Shown here: in pieces, positions 26,440-35,099 of the stretch
Layout: each line of letters begins with the position of its first letter
Position numbering within the stretch: position 1 is the first letter of the stretch
NCBI GenBank assembly: GCA_015075375.1
Contig: JABTUM010000002.1
Location: forward strand, 142,306-206,305
Direction: 5' to 3'
Source of the DNA: Planctomycetota bacterium
Lineage (GTDB): Bacteria; Planctomycetota; SZUA-567; H5-PLA8
DNA: 64,000 nt
Notes under the pieces: generated by a model
Told to the model about the DNA's origin: nothing
The model's input: the letters and a program-made list of their open reading frames with translations, nothing else
Database searches by the model: none
Program-made: the position numbers and the translations under genes

Positions 26440-26641
26440 GCCGCACGCGACTCGCATTTAGCATCGAAGAACCCATTCGGTTGAGCGTCTCCCCAAAGCC
26501 CGCCTCGGCTCGAAGTGCCCTTGCGGGTGAGGCAAGCCATGCCGTATCCTGACGGCCGCTCAGGAATCGAGAATCATGGTCAATCCGGGCCGGAAGCGGC
26601 CGGGACGGCGAGGCAGATTGAATTCTTTTAAGGAGAGCTTC

Positions 26642-27436
26642 ATGTCGAACGATCGCGAACATAGTTTGAATCGGCGGGATTTTCTGGCTACAGGCCTGCT
26701 GGTCGGCGCCGCGGTGACGGCCGGCGGATTGTGGCTGCCCAGCGCAGCGCGCGCGGAAGGCAACGAGTTCGGGTTGCCCGAACTCGGGTATGCGCCCGAT
26801 GCGCTGGAGCCGATCATCGACAAGCAGACGATGGAAATTCACCACGGCAAGCACCATGCCGCCTATGTCGCCAATTTGAACAAGGCGTTGAAGGACCAGC
26901 CCAAACTGGCGGGGTTGACCGTCGGCGCGCTGCTGGTGGACAAGGCCGGCGAGGTGCCTTCGGAGATTCGCCAGGCGGTGATCAACAACGGCGGCGGGCA
27001 CGCCAACCACAGCCTGTTCTGGTCGGTGCTGGGTCCGAAGGAAAAGGTCAAGGCCGCTCCTACGGGCAAGCTGGCGGAAGCGATTCAGAGCGGGTTTGGC
27101 GGCGTCGAGAAGCTGGCCGAGAAGGTAAACGAAGAAGGTCTCAAGCGGTTCGGCAGCGGCTGGACGTGGCTGGTGAAGGACAAGGACGGCAAGCTGCACG
27201 TCTACAGCACGGCCAATCAAGACAGCCCGTTGATGCAGAAGCACGTCCCGATCTTCGGCATCGACGTTTGGGAGCATGCGTACTACCTGAAATACCAGAA
27301 TAAGCGCGGCGACTACCTGAAGGCGATCTGGGGCATCGTGAACTGGTCCGAGGTCGAGCGGCGCTACGACGAAGAGCTTCTTCCCGATACCGGGAAGGAG
27401 AAGGACGCGCTCAAGAAGGCGCGGGAAGCCAAGTAG
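26642..27436 (+). CDS. sodA: Tat-exported superoxide dismutase, Fe/Mn family (Mn-type signature)
   Basis: The 264-residue product carries a twin-arginine signal (NRRDFLATG, Arg11-Arg12, signal to about residue 38) ahead of a complete Fe/Mn SOD. Metal ligands by alignment are His67 (MEIHHGKHH), His123 (GGGHANHSLFW), Asp208 and His212 (IDVWEHAYY). Gln193 in ANQDSP and the GGHxNHSLFW block are features of Mn enzymes. It should dismute superoxide in the periplasm or outside. Most Fe/Mn SODs lack a signal peptide, so export is unusual, and Tat export suggests the metal is inserted before transport. A strong AAGGAGAGC ribosome site supports the ATG at 26642. Confidence 0.92.
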   Translation: MSNDREHSLNRRDFLATGLLVGAAVTAGGLWLPSAARAEGNEFGLPELGYAPDALEPIIDKQTMEIHHGKHHAAYVANLNKALKDQPKLAGLTVGALLVDKAGEVPSEIRQAVINNGGGHANHSLFWSVLGPKEKVKAAPTGKLAEAIQSGFGGVEKLAEKVNEEGLKRFGSGWTWLVKDKDGKLHVYSTANQDSPLMQKHVPIFGIDVWEHAYYLKYQNKRGDYLKAIWGIVNWSEVERRYDEELLPDTGKEKDALKKAREAK

Positions 27437-27533
27437 CCGAAGGTCGCGTGTCGTGCGGAATAGAGCCGCGCAAACGGATGCGCCGGCCGTACGACGCGAG
27501 TGGTTCGGATTCATGGAAAGCGGGAGGTTTGTC

Positions 27534-28112
27534 ATGAAGTCGTGGTTTGCGGGATGGTGCGTGCTGCTGCTGGCGTGTGCGGGCTGGTCGGTTTCGGCCG
27601 AAGAGGCCAAGCCGGCGGAAGGCGAGAAGAAGCCCGAGGCGACCAAGAAGGAAGAGGCCAAGCCTGCCGAAACGGCGGCCCCGGCCCCGTCTGCGGCCGA
27701 TGCCGAAGCGGCGGTCAAGAAGGCTCAGGAAGAACTGGCGGCTGCTGTGAAGGGCATGGAAGCCGCAAAGAACACCGTCGAACTGGCGCGCGAAGGCGAG
27801 AAGCACGCCCGCGAAGCGCACAAGGCCGCCGAGAAGAAGGTGAAGGAGGCCGAGAAGGCGCTGAAGGAAGCACAGGGCGGCGCAGTCAAGACCGCGGAAG
27901 AGAAGGCCGCGAAGGAAAAGAAGCACGCCGAGAAGAAGGCGGCGGCCGAGAAGGAAGCCGCTGAAAAGAAGGCGGAAGAAGCGAAGAAGGAAGGCGAGAG
28001 CAAGGCCGGCGAGGCGAAGAAGGAAGGCGAAGCGAAGGTCGAAGCCTCCAAGACCGAAGCGGCGAAGACCGAGGCTGCCAAGACCGAAGCCGTGAAGGAA
28101 GCCACGAAGTAA
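27534..28112 (+). CDS. Exported Lys/Glu/Ala-rich coiled-coil protein
   Basis: The 192-residue protein has a signal peptide (about 1-25, ending SVSAEE) and then an almost uninterrupted Ala/Lys/Glu helix with short direct repeats (KKEGESKAGEA, KKEGEAKVEAS, and three KTEAA units near the end). This composition gives long single helices or coiled coils and is typical of low-complexity cell-envelope proteins. No enzymatic motif is seen. GGGAGG stands 6 nt before the ATG at 27534. It follows the exported SOD and is closed by a clear terminator. Confidence 0.7.
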   Translation: MKSWFAGWCVLLLACAGWSVSAEEAKPAEGEKKPEATKKEEAKPAETAAPAPSAADAEAAVKKAQEELAAAVKGMEAAKNTVELAREGEKHAREAHKAAEKKVKEAEKALKEAQGGAVKTAEEKAAKEKKHAEKKAAAEKEAAEKKAEEAKKEGESKAGEAKKEGEAKVEASKTEAAKTEAAKTEAVKEATK

Positions 28113-28155
28113 CCTTCGTCTTACATGCATTCGATGCATAAAGAGAGCGACTAAG

Positions 28156-28195
28156 CGGCGCGAATCGGCAAACGGTTCGCGCCGTTTTCTTTTTC
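28156..28195 (+). terminator. Rho-independent terminator after the coiled-coil gene
   Basis: A perfect 9-bp stem CGGCGCGAA / TTCGCGCCG (28156-28164, 28176-28184) with an 11-nt loop is followed by TTTTCTTTTT. Confidence 0.88.
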
Positions 28196-28286
28196 CTGCC
28201 GGATTGGTGCCGCATTCGGCGTTGGAATTGTGTAGAATACTTTTATCGTATCACGGCACGAATGGACGGAGGCAGAGGTTGCGCTT

Positions 28287-29096
28287 ATGCCCTACCGCTT
28301 GGCAGGCTTCGGCGATGAAATTTCCGCGGATATCCAGCGGCAGATGGATCACCTGCTGGACAACGACGTCAAGCTTTGCGCGCTGCGCGGCGCGAATAAG
28401 AAGGAAGTCCTCGATTTTGAAGATTTCCAAATCAATCTGATCAAGACTCAGTTCTTCAATCGCGCGATCAAATTCTCGTGCATCGCTTCGCCGTGCGGAA
28501 ACGTTTCGATCGCCGATCCGTTCGCACCGGAATTGGAGCGCTTCAAGAAGGCCTGTACGCGAGCAAAGCAGTTCGAGACGCGCGTGGTAGGCGTGTACGG
28601 CTTTCAGGCCGGCGATCCGGCTGCTCAGCAGGCCGAAGCGGTGAAGCGGCTTAAAGACTTCGCGCAGTATGCGAAAGACCAGTCGCTCAACTTACTGCTC
28701 GAAAACGCGCCGGGTACGTGCGTGGATACCGCCGATCGGATGGCGGCGGTCGTGACGGCGGTAGGCGCTCCGAACCTGATGGTCACCCTGGATTTCGCTT
28801 CCTGCGTTGCGGCCGGCGACGATCCGCTCGCTGCTTGGAATACCCTGAAGCGCTGGATCAAAGATTTTCATATCAAGGACCGCAACGCCGAAGGCCGTGA
28901 CGTACCCGCCGGAACCGGCTTGGCCAAGATCCGCGACGTCCTGGCCGATGCCTGGGCACAAAACTGGACCGGGCTTTTGACGCTGGAGCCGCATCTTGTG
29001 GAAACGCCCGGATTCGAATCGCTGGACGGCGCCGCTCGTTTTAAAGCCGCCGCGGAAGCATTGAAAAAGATCCTCGCCGGACTCGGCGCCGCATAG
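28287..29096 (+). CDS. TIM-barrel sugar phosphate isomerase/epimerase-like protein
   Basis: The 269-residue protein matches the AP_endonuc_2/xylose-isomerase-like TIM barrel: GFGDEISADIQRQMDHLL at the first strand-helix, VVGVYGFQAGDP, LLLENAPG, MVTLDFASCVAAGDDP, FHIKDRNAEG and LTLEPHL on successive strands, with Glu, Asp, His and Glu at the C-terminal ends as metal ligands. It probably isomerises or epimerises a sugar or sugar acid; the substrate is not determinable. A sulfatase follows after 99 nt on the same strand, suggesting use of sulfated compounds. Confidence 0.8.
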   Translation: MPYRLAGFGDEISADIQRQMDHLLDNDVKLCALRGANKKEVLDFEDFQINLIKTQFFNRAIKFSCIASPCGNVSIADPFAPELERFKKACTRAKQFETRVVGVYGFQAGDPAAQQAEAVKRLKDFAQYAKDQSLNLLLENAPGTCVDTADRMAAVVTAVGAPNLMVTLDFASCVAAGDDPLAAWNTLKRWIKDFHIKDRNAEGRDVPAGTGLAKIRDVLADAWAQNWTGLLTLEPHLVETPGFESLDGAARFKAAAEALKKILAGLGAA

Positions 29097-29195
29097 CGGT
29101 CGCCGCTGCTCGAACGCGAAGCTGCAGGTCGATTCAGAACCGGACGCCGAACGCGCCCGGAACGTGGACCCTTTTATCCGGAGGAACGCGCAACT

Positions 29196-30605
29196 ATGCC
29201 CCAACGCCCCAACTTGCTGGTGATCATGTCCGATGAACACGACCCCGCGGTCACCGGTTGCTACGGCGATCCGCTGGTGCGCACGCCGCGGCTCGACCGG
29301 CTCGCCGCCGAAGGCATCACCTTCGATGCGTGCTATTGCAACAGTCCGCTTTGCGTGCCGTCGCGCCTGAGTTTTACGGCGGGGCAGTACGTCAGCCGCT
29401 GCGGCGGCTGGAACAACTCGTGCTGGCTGCCCAGCGACGATTATCCTTCGTTGCCTCGCGCCTTGGCTCGCGCGGGTTACGAAACGGTGCTGTGCGGAAA
29501 GCAGCACTACGACGCCACGCGCCGCTACGGATTCACGACGGACCTGATTCCCGAGTTAAACGACGCATTCAAGACAGGGCGCGGCGGCCGAAGCGACCCG
29601 GATAATGTGAAGATCGCGCACCAGTCGTGGACCAACCGCTCCGCCGAATTCCATCCCGGATACGAATCCGAGGTGCTGGACCACGACCGTATCGTTACCG
29701 AAGAGGCGTGCCGCTTTCTGGACCGCCGCGATCCGGATGCGGCGCCGTTCATGCTATTCGCCGGGCACTTGGCGCCGCACTTCCCGCTCATCGCGCCCGA
29801 GCATCTCTACAACCACTACAAAGGCCGCGTGCCGATGCCCGATCTCCCACCGGGATTGATCGATAATCTGCCGCGAAATTATAAGCATCAGCGTTACGGA
29901 TTCGGGACCGTCGATGTACCGGACGAACTGACGCAGTACGGGCGCGATCTGTATTGGGCGCTCACCGATTGGTACGACGTCCAGGTGGGCCGCGTGCTCG
30001 ACGCGCTGGCCGCTAGCCCGTTCGCCGAGAACACCGTCGTGGTGTACACCTCCGACCACGGCGAAAACAAGGGCGATCACGGCATGTGGTGGAAGAATTG
30101 TCTCTACGAGCACGGCGCGCGCGTCCCGCTGATCGTGCGCTGGCCGGAACGCTGGAAGGGCGGGCAACGCCGCTCCGGCGCGTGCTCGCTGGTGGATGTG
30201 GTTCAGACGCTGGCGGCCTTGGGCGGAGCCGAAGCGCACGAACAATGGGACGGCGACTCGATGCTTGCGTACCTCGACGATCCGCGCGCCGACTGGAAGG
30301 ACTTCGCGCTCACGGAATACTACGGGCACAACATCTGCAGCGGAATCACGATGGTGCGGCAGGGACGGCATAAGTACGTCTACCACAGCCGGGCAAACGA
30401 ACGGCACGGCCCCGAGCGCGAACTCTTCGACCTGAGCGCGGATCCGAAGGAGCACCGCAACCTGGCCCACGATCCGGCGCACGCGCCACTCGTCGAGCGC
30501 TTGCACGCGGCCATGCTGAAGGAATTGGGCGAAGATCCGGAAGCGATCGAGTTGCGATGCCGCACCGATTACGCCAAAGGCTACGGGCGCGAGAAGCCCA
30601 AGTAA
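29196..30605 (+). CDS. Cys-type sulfatase (arylsulfatase/choline-sulfatase-like), cytosolic
   Basis: This 469-residue sulfatase has the activation motif CVPSR (Cys53-Arg57), which a formylglycine-generating enzyme would convert. Other conserved blocks are VIMSDEHDPAVTGCYG, where Asp13 and nearby residues bind Ca, YTSDHGENKGDHGMWWKN in the metal/active-site region, and VRQGRHKYVYHSRA late in the protein. The NSPLCVPSR context and the DEHD start resemble choline-sulfatase-type enzymes. There is no signal peptide, so it hydrolyses imported sulfate esters. A strong GGAGGA ribosome site lies before the ATG. It lies 99 nt downstream of a TIM-barrel isomerase gene and converges with the MBL gene. 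Confidence 0.88.
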   Translation: MPQRPNLLVIMSDEHDPAVTGCYGDPLVRTPRLDRLAAEGITFDACYCNSPLCVPSRLSFTAGQYVSRCGGWNNSCWLPSDDYPSLPRALARAGYETVLCGKQHYDATRRYGFTTDLIPELNDAFKTGRGGRSDPDNVKIAHQSWTNRSAEFHPGYESEVLDHDRIVTEEACRFLDRRDPDAAPFMLFAGHLAPHFPLIAPEHLYNHYKGRVPMPDLPPGLIDNLPRNYKHQRYGFGTVDVPDELTQYGRDLYWALTDWYDVQVGRVLDALAASPFAENTVVVYTSDHGENKGDHGMWWKNCLYEHGARVPLIVRWPERWKGGQRRSGACSLVDVVQTLAALGGAEAHEQWDGDSMLAYLDDPRADWKDFALTEYYGHNICSGITMVRQGRHKYVYHSRANERHGPERELFDLSADPKEHRNLAHDPAHAPLVERLHAAMLKELGEDPEAIELRCRTDYAKGYGREKPK

Positions 30606-30611
30606 ATTCGC

Positions 30612-31451
30612 TTAGAGTTCGTGGATCGTTCCGCGCGCTTCCTGGCGCGTGGAAAAGATCTGCGTATGCGCGCCCAACTCGGCGACGGCTTGTTGCGCGG
30701 CGGCAAAAGCCAGATCGGGGCGGTTGCAGTCGCCGCTGAGGTGCATTTGCACCACCCGCGCCGGGCCGCCGTTGGGCCCGCGTTGCAGGATGCGCGTCAG
30801 CGCATCCGCGGCTTGTGCGTTGGAAAGATGCCCCTCGGAACCCAGCACGCGCGCGATCAAACTCGGGTGCCGTCCGCTGTTTTTTTCCATCGCCACGTCG
30901 TGGTTGAATTCCAAGGCCAACAGATCGGCGTCGAGACACGCCTCCAAATGCGCGTCGGTCCAGTGGCCTAAATCCGAGAGGTACCCGATTCGCCGCGCGC
31001 GGCCGGTCGCATCGGCCGTCTCGATACGAAAGCCGAAGGTGGGCGGACAATCGTGCGGCAGGCGCAGGGGATGAAAAAGCAATTCGCCGGCTACTTCGAA
31101 TGGCTGCGGAGCGCCGTACGTGAAGAGCAGCCCCGCTTGCACGAGCTTCTTAAAGTACCGCCCGCCCTGCAGGTGCTTCGCGTGGCTTTCGTGGCAATAA
31201 AACGGCACGTGATGCTCGACCAGCGCTTTCAGGGTGCGCTTCTTCAAGTGGTCGCCGTGGGTATGCGTCAGCACCACCGCCGAAAGGCTTTCCCATCCGC
31301 CACCGGTGCCTTCCAGGCGCTTGGCGATCTCGTCGGGCGTGAAGCCGATATCGATCAGCACCCGTGCGTGCGGCGTCTGTAAAAGCGCCGAATTGCCCGA
31401 GGAGCCCGAGCCGAGGACGCAGAATCGGATGTGGGAGGAACCGTCGGACAT
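30612..31451 (-). CDS. MBL-fold metallo-hydrolase (WalJ/YycJ-like)
   Basis: The 279-residue protein has FCVLGSGSSGNSALL at the start and the di-zinc motif THTHGDHLKK (HxHxDH), with further ligands in LPHDCPPTFGF, GYLSDLGHW and the final HLSGDCNRP. The opening GSGSSGNS is the hallmark of the WalJ/YycJ branch, whose members include a 5'-exonuclease-type activity. It is the last gene of a minus-strand group with the isomerase, oxidoreductase and PhyH genes. The 59-nt gap makes co-transcription possible but not certain. The start ATG is preceded by GAGG. Confidence 0.82.
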   Translation of the reverse strand: MSDGSSHIRFCVLGSGSSGNSALLQTPHARVLIDIGFTPDEIAKRLEGTGGGWESLSAVVLTHTHGDHLKKRTLKALVEHHVPFYCHESHAKHLQGGRYFKKLVQAGLLFTYGAPQPFEVAGELLFHPLRLPHDCPPTFGFRIETADATGRARRIGYLSDLGHWTDAHLEACLDADLLALEFNHDVAMEKNSGRHPSLIARVLGSEGHLSNAQAADALTRILQRGPNGGPARVVQMHLSGDCNRPDLAFAAAQQAVAELGAHTQIFSTRQEARGTIHEL

Positions 31452-31510
31452 GGCCAGCCTCGGAATGCGAAGATTTCATCATCCCGATTTTCGGCTTCGG
31501 CACAAGACGT

Positions 31511-32338
31511 TTAGAACACCGCTTCCGGCCAGACGCGCTTGCAGCCTTCCATCGTTTTGCGGCAGATCGACGCCAGATCGTTGGCCCACAGCGTTTCGTT
31601 GAATAGTTCCAGGCAATGCCAGCCGTCGTAACCGGCGGCGGACACCGCATCCGTCCAGGTGCGCAGCGGCAGGACGCCCTCGCCGGGAATCACGCGGTCG
31701 GCGTTGATGTTCATGACTTCCCAGCAGACTTCGCGTATGTCGTTCAGGTGCGCATGCTTGAAGCGCCCGCGGCAGTCGGCCAAGTCTTCCACGCGGCTGG
31801 GCGTGCTGACGAAATGCGCGGGATCCCAGACTAAACCGACATTCGGATGTGCGGCCAGCTCCACCAGCTTCCGCGCGGTACGAAAGCTCTTGCACAAGCC
31901 CGTCCAGTTTACTTCGACGCAAAGCGAGACGCCGAAGGGCCGGCCGGTATCGGCCGCGGCGCGGAGGTGTTCGGCGTGGCGTTCGAGGTACTCGCCGTGC
32001 TTGGACTTGTCCTGATCCGGCGGCCCGCCGCCGCCCACCACGAGGGCCGAACACCCCAGCGCCTGCATGGTCTCGCCGGCCTGCCGGATGGCGTCGAGAT
32101 CCCTCTGCCGCTCTTCGGCGGAACCGAAGGTCTTGAATGCGTGCCCCGTGGCGCCGACGCAGGTGAGGCCCGCATCCCGCACGCGCCGAGCCACGGGGGC
32201 CGCACCGTCGCGCTGGATCGTCTCACCGGCTTTCCAGAGATTGATTTCGAAATGCTTCCAGCCGCTTTCGGCGTAGGCCTTGAGGTGGTCGTCGAAGCTG
32301 CCGTCGCGCGTCGTGATTTCGTGCATGGCGATCTTCAT
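31511..32338 (-). CDS. TIM-barrel sugar isomerase/epimerase-like protein
   Basis: The 275-residue protein belongs to the AP_endonuc_2/xylose-isomerase-like group: MKIAMHEITTRDGSF, HFEINLWKAGE, ALVVGGGGPPDQ, VSLCVEVNWTG (metal Glu), VGLVWDPAHFVS (Asp, His), FKHAHLNDIRE (His) and HCLELFNETLW (Glu). The metal-binding set is complete. It is the third gene of the PhyH operon, 16 nt after the Gfo/Idh/MocA gene, so the two probably act on the same sugar-like substrate. The start at 32338 (GGGAGCC upstream) is preferred over a long N-terminal extension that overlaps the preceding gene. Confidence 0.82.
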   Translation of the reverse strand: MKIAMHEITTRDGSFDDHLKAYAESGWKHFEINLWKAGETIQRDGAAPVARRVRDAGLTCVGATGHAFKTFGSAEERQRDLDAIRQAGETMQALGCSALVVGGGGPPDQDKSKHGEYLERHAEHLRAAADTGRPFGVSLCVEVNWTGLCKSFRTARKLVELAAHPNVGLVWDPAHFVSTPSRVEDLADCRGRFKHAHLNDIREVCWEVMNINADRVIPGEGVLPLRTWTDAVSAAGYDGWHCLELFNETLWANDLASICRKTMEGCKRVWPEAVF

Positions 32339-32354
32339 GGCAAGGCTCCCTGAA

Positions 32355-33413
32355 TTAAGGCTTGGAAAGTTGAATGAATTGTTCCGCGATGCGCAGGTCT
32401 TCGACGGCTTCGAGTGCGGGGGAGAGGACCGGGGCCTCACCGCGCAGGCTGGCCGTGAAGAGGCGCGCCTGTTCGAAGAACGCCCAGCCGTTTCCGGTAA
32501 AGAGCCGCGTCTCCACGGGGCCGTGCTCGCCTTCGGTGCGAACCGTCACTTCGCCCGGGGCCTGCCGGTGCAGCGGAGCGTGGAGGTTCAGGTCCAACTG
32601 GGCTTTTTCGAAGCAGAGCGTGAAGCGCTCTTCCCACTGGTTCTTGATCCGGTTGGTATGCAGTTCGAAGGTGACGGGCACGCCGCCGGCGCTTTCGGCG
32701 ACCATCAAGAGTCCGTCGCGCGAAACGTATTTCAATCCGTACGGCTCGCCCAACAGATGCCGCATTAGATTGACCTGGTGAATCCAGAAGTTCACGAAAC
32801 TGTGGTACTGCTTGCCCTGTTCTTCGCTCATCCAGGCCGGCGCCGGTTCGGGCTTTTCGCCCTCGTATTCCGGGTACGGTTCTTTCGAGTTGATTGGCTT
32901 CTCGACGCCCCACATCCAATCGGTCATCGCTGCCGTCATGCGTGCGTAGCGCAGCTTGCCGGCCTTTCCGCTCGCGCGCCAATCGTCAAGCTGCGCCTTG
33001 GCCGTGCGCGTGCCTGGATCGAAGCGTTTCATGTATCCGACCTGATAGACGACGCCCTGCTGCCGCGCGAGTCCCGCCAGCGATTCGGCCGTATCGGTGC
33101 GCACGCAAATCGGCTTCTCGGTGATGAGATGCTTCTTCGCCTTGAGGATGTCGGGAACCACGGCGTGATGGAGCCCGAAGCCCATGATCGCGACGACGGC
33201 ATCCAGCTCGTGCGCGCTGCCGTCGAGCATCTCGCGGTGATTGGCGTAAACTTTGGGGATGCCGTAACGCTGAGCGACGAGCCGCGCCTGCTCCGGCCGG
33301 CCCTCGGCCAGCGCAACGACCTGCACGTTCTCGAGCTGCGCGTAGTTGGCCAGATGGGCAAGCTGACCCATGTAGCCGCCGCCGACCATTCCGATCCGTA
33401 TTTTTGCGCTCAT
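32355..33413 (-). CDS. Gfo/Idh/MocA-family oxidoreductase
   Basis: The 352-residue product begins with a Rossmann motif (IGMVGGGYMGQLAH), contains the cofactor-binding EKPICVRTDTAE block (Glu-Lys-Pro near residue 100) and a C-terminal alpha/beta domain with AWMSEEQGKQYHSFVNFWIH, which places the substrate-binding His. These NAD(P)-dependent enzymes oxidise or reduce sugars and cyclitols, often at C3. It lies between the PhyH and isomerase genes with gaps of 30 and 16 nt, so the three form an operon. GAGGAAGC precedes the ATG. Confidence 0.88.
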   Translation of the reverse strand: MSAKIRIGMVGGGYMGQLAHLANYAQLENVQVVALAEGRPEQARLVAQRYGIPKVYANHREMLDGSAHELDAVVAIMGFGLHHAVVPDILKAKKHLITEKPICVRTDTAESLAGLARQQGVVYQVGYMKRFDPGTRTAKAQLDDWRASGKAGKLRYARMTAAMTDWMWGVEKPINSKEPYPEYEGEKPEPAPAWMSEEQGKQYHSFVNFWIHQVNLMRHLLGEPYGLKYVSRDGLLMVAESAGGVPVTFELHTNRIKNQWEERFTLCFEKAQLDLNLHAPLHRQAPGEVTVRTEGEHGPVETRLFTGNGWAFFEQARLFTASLRGEAPVLSPALEAVEDLRIAEQFIQLSKP

Positions 33414-33443
33414 CGGTTCGCTTCCTCAATTGCCGGGCTTCGC

Positions 33444-34211
33444 TTACACGGCGGCTTTGGCTTGGCGTGCGAAGGACAGGATCGCATCGTCGGCCACCGG
33501 CACGACGGACTCGGGCTTGCCGTGGCCCTTTTGACCGTAGGGAACATTCGAAAACGCGTTGTAGCAGCAGATGTACGCGCGGCGCGGGATCTCCGACGTA
33601 TTCGGTCCCGACGCGTGCAGCGTGTTGCAGTGAAAAAAGAGCACGCTGCCCGGCGTCATCTCGGCGTACTGAGGCGGCATGCGCTCCAGGATGGCGGCGA
33701 TGCGTTCAGGGTCGGCGCCGGCCTGGTTGCCCACGCGGCCGTGGTTGATCCGGCCCAGCAGGTGCGAGCCCGGGATCACCTGCAGACAACCGTTGGCCTG
33801 CGTGGCCGGATCGAGCGCCACCATGCACGAAATCATGCGCGGAAAGAGGCAGTGATCGTTGTACCAGTACCCATAATCCTGGTGCCATTCCCATGCGCCG
33901 CCGACGCGCGGTTCTTTCAGCATCACCTTGCTGTGCCAGTGGTAGACGTCTTCGCGGAGCAACTCGCGCACGCCGTTAAGCAGCCGAGGGTGCCGCGTAA
34001 CGAGTCCAAAGACGTCGTCGCGGGTATCCATCCAAAGCGAAATCTTGCTCGACCGGCCGGCCGCATCGGGCATGTCCCCGACCTTGCGTGTCGCTGCCAG
34101 CGACAACTCGACGCCCTCCAGCAGCACATCGACTTCCGCGCGCGAGAAAACGCTCGGAACCGTCACGAATCCGTCGCGCTCAAAGGCTTGAACCTGGTTC
34201 CAGTTCAGCAT
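33444..34211 (-). CDS. Phytanoyl-CoA dioxygenase (PhyH)-family Fe(II)/2-oxoglutarate enzyme
   Basis: The 255-residue protein has the iron triad HxD...H in WEWHQDYGYWYND and in FHCNTLHASGPN, followed by a 2-oxoglutarate-binding Arg in EIPRRAY. The N-terminus FERDGFVTVPSVFS is standard for the family. It would hydroxylate a small molecule; the bacterial range is wide, so the substrate is open. It heads the minus-strand operon and faces a divergent AraC gene, the usual layout for a locally regulated catabolic enzyme. The ATG at 34211 has AGGAGG 8 nt upstream; the longer frame is not needed. Confidence 0.85.
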   Translation of the reverse strand: MLNWNQVQAFERDGFVTVPSVFSRAEVDVLLEGVELSLAATRKVGDMPDAAGRSSKISLWMDTRDDVFGLVTRHPRLLNGVRELLREDVYHWHSKVMLKEPRVGGAWEWHQDYGYWYNDHCLFPRMISCMVALDPATQANGCLQVIPGSHLLGRINHGRVGNQAGADPERIAAILERMPPQYAEMTPGSVLFFHCNTLHASGPNTSEIPRRAYICCYNAFSNVPYGQKGHGKPESVVPVADDAILSFARQAKAAV

Positions 34212-34246
34212 GGTGGTGCCTCCTGCCTGTCTTGTCCGTGCTGCAA

Positions 34247-34289
34247 CCCTACCCGCCGGAAGGGCTTCTGGTAAATGGACGGGGTAGGG
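34247..34289. promoter_or_regulatory. Inverted repeat in the PhyH/AraC divergent region, candidate operator
   Basis: CCCTACCC (34247-34254) and GGGTAGGG (34282-34289) form perfect 8-nt arms 27 nt apart. The right arm ends just before TATGAT (34292-34297), a possible -10 of the AraC gene. AraC-type regulators often bind paired sites, so this is the best candidate operator here. Confidence 0.4.
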
Positions 34290-34324
34290 CATATGATGGA
34301 CAAAACCGAGATGGGGGCCGCCCG

Positions 34325-35059
34325 ATGCCGCAATTCGTGTCCATCGGAAAGATTCCGCACCCGAAGCCCAGCCATCCGCGGCACGCGCATCCGGATACTT
34401 GGGAGATCGTGATTTACACCCATGGGCGCGGGATCATTACGGTCGGCGAACAGCCGATCCCGTTTCAGGTCGGGACGATCGTCGCGCTTCCGCCGATCGT
34501 GCCGCACGACGAACGCTCCGAGGACGGCTTCACCAACATTTTCATGCACTGCCGTGAGTTCGCGCGTTTCGACGGAACGGTTCCGATCATTCAGGACCGC
34601 GCCGACCGGCCTTATTTCCAGGTCGCCTCGGTGCTGCTGCAGGAATGCGGGCTGCGCCGAACGCAAAAGGATCCGATCGTCGAGAGGCTATTCGGTGTGC
34701 TGATGGACTACCTTGCCGAATGGAGCCATCGCTCGGGAACCCATCCGCTCGTCGAGGCGCTGAAAGGCAAGCTCGCCGAGCGTCTGCACGATTCCGAGTT
34801 TCAGGTTGGAGACGCGCTGAACGAACTCCCGGCCTCCCCCGACCATTTGCGCAAGCTTTTTCGCGAAGCGACCGGCCGCTCTCCCGTGGGCTACTTGAAC
34901 GAGTTGCGCGTGGGGGAAGCCAAGCGGCTGCTGCGCATAGGCGGGTTCTCGGTGAAAGAAGTCGCGCATCGCGTCGGCGTGCCCGATCCGTATTACTTCT
35001 CGCGCCTGTTCGTCAAGCTCGCCGGCAGCCGGCCAAGCGTGTACGCGCGGAGAGCTTAG
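34325..35059 (+). CDS. AraC-family transcriptional regulator (cupin sensor)
   Basis: The 244-residue protein has an N-terminal cupin-like sensor (HPRHAHPDTWEIVIYTHG, with VGTIVALPPIVPHDERS) and a C-terminal double HTH of AraC type (about 150-240, ASPDHLRKLFREATGRSPVG, LRIGGFSVKEVAHRVGVPDP, YYFSRLFVKLAGSRPSVYAR). It likely senses a sugar-like ligand and controls the divergent PhyH operon. The ATG at 34325 gives the usual length; a longer frame starts inside the PhyH gene on the other strand. A possible -10 lies 28 nt upstream. Confidence 0.88.
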   Translation: MPQFVSIGKIPHPKPSHPRHAHPDTWEIVIYTHGRGIITVGEQPIPFQVGTIVALPPIVPHDERSEDGFTNIFMHCREFARFDGTVPIIQDRADRPYFQVASVLLQECGLRRTQKDPIVERLFGVLMDYLAEWSHRSGTHPLVEALKGKLAERLHDSEFQVGDALNELPASPDHLRKLFREATGRSPVGYLNELRVGEAKRLLRIGGFSVKEVAHRVGVPDPYYFSRLFVKLAGSRPSVYARRA

Positions 35060-35099
35060 CGCTCTTGCTTCGTCTCCCGAATCGCGGTACGACCGCGCC

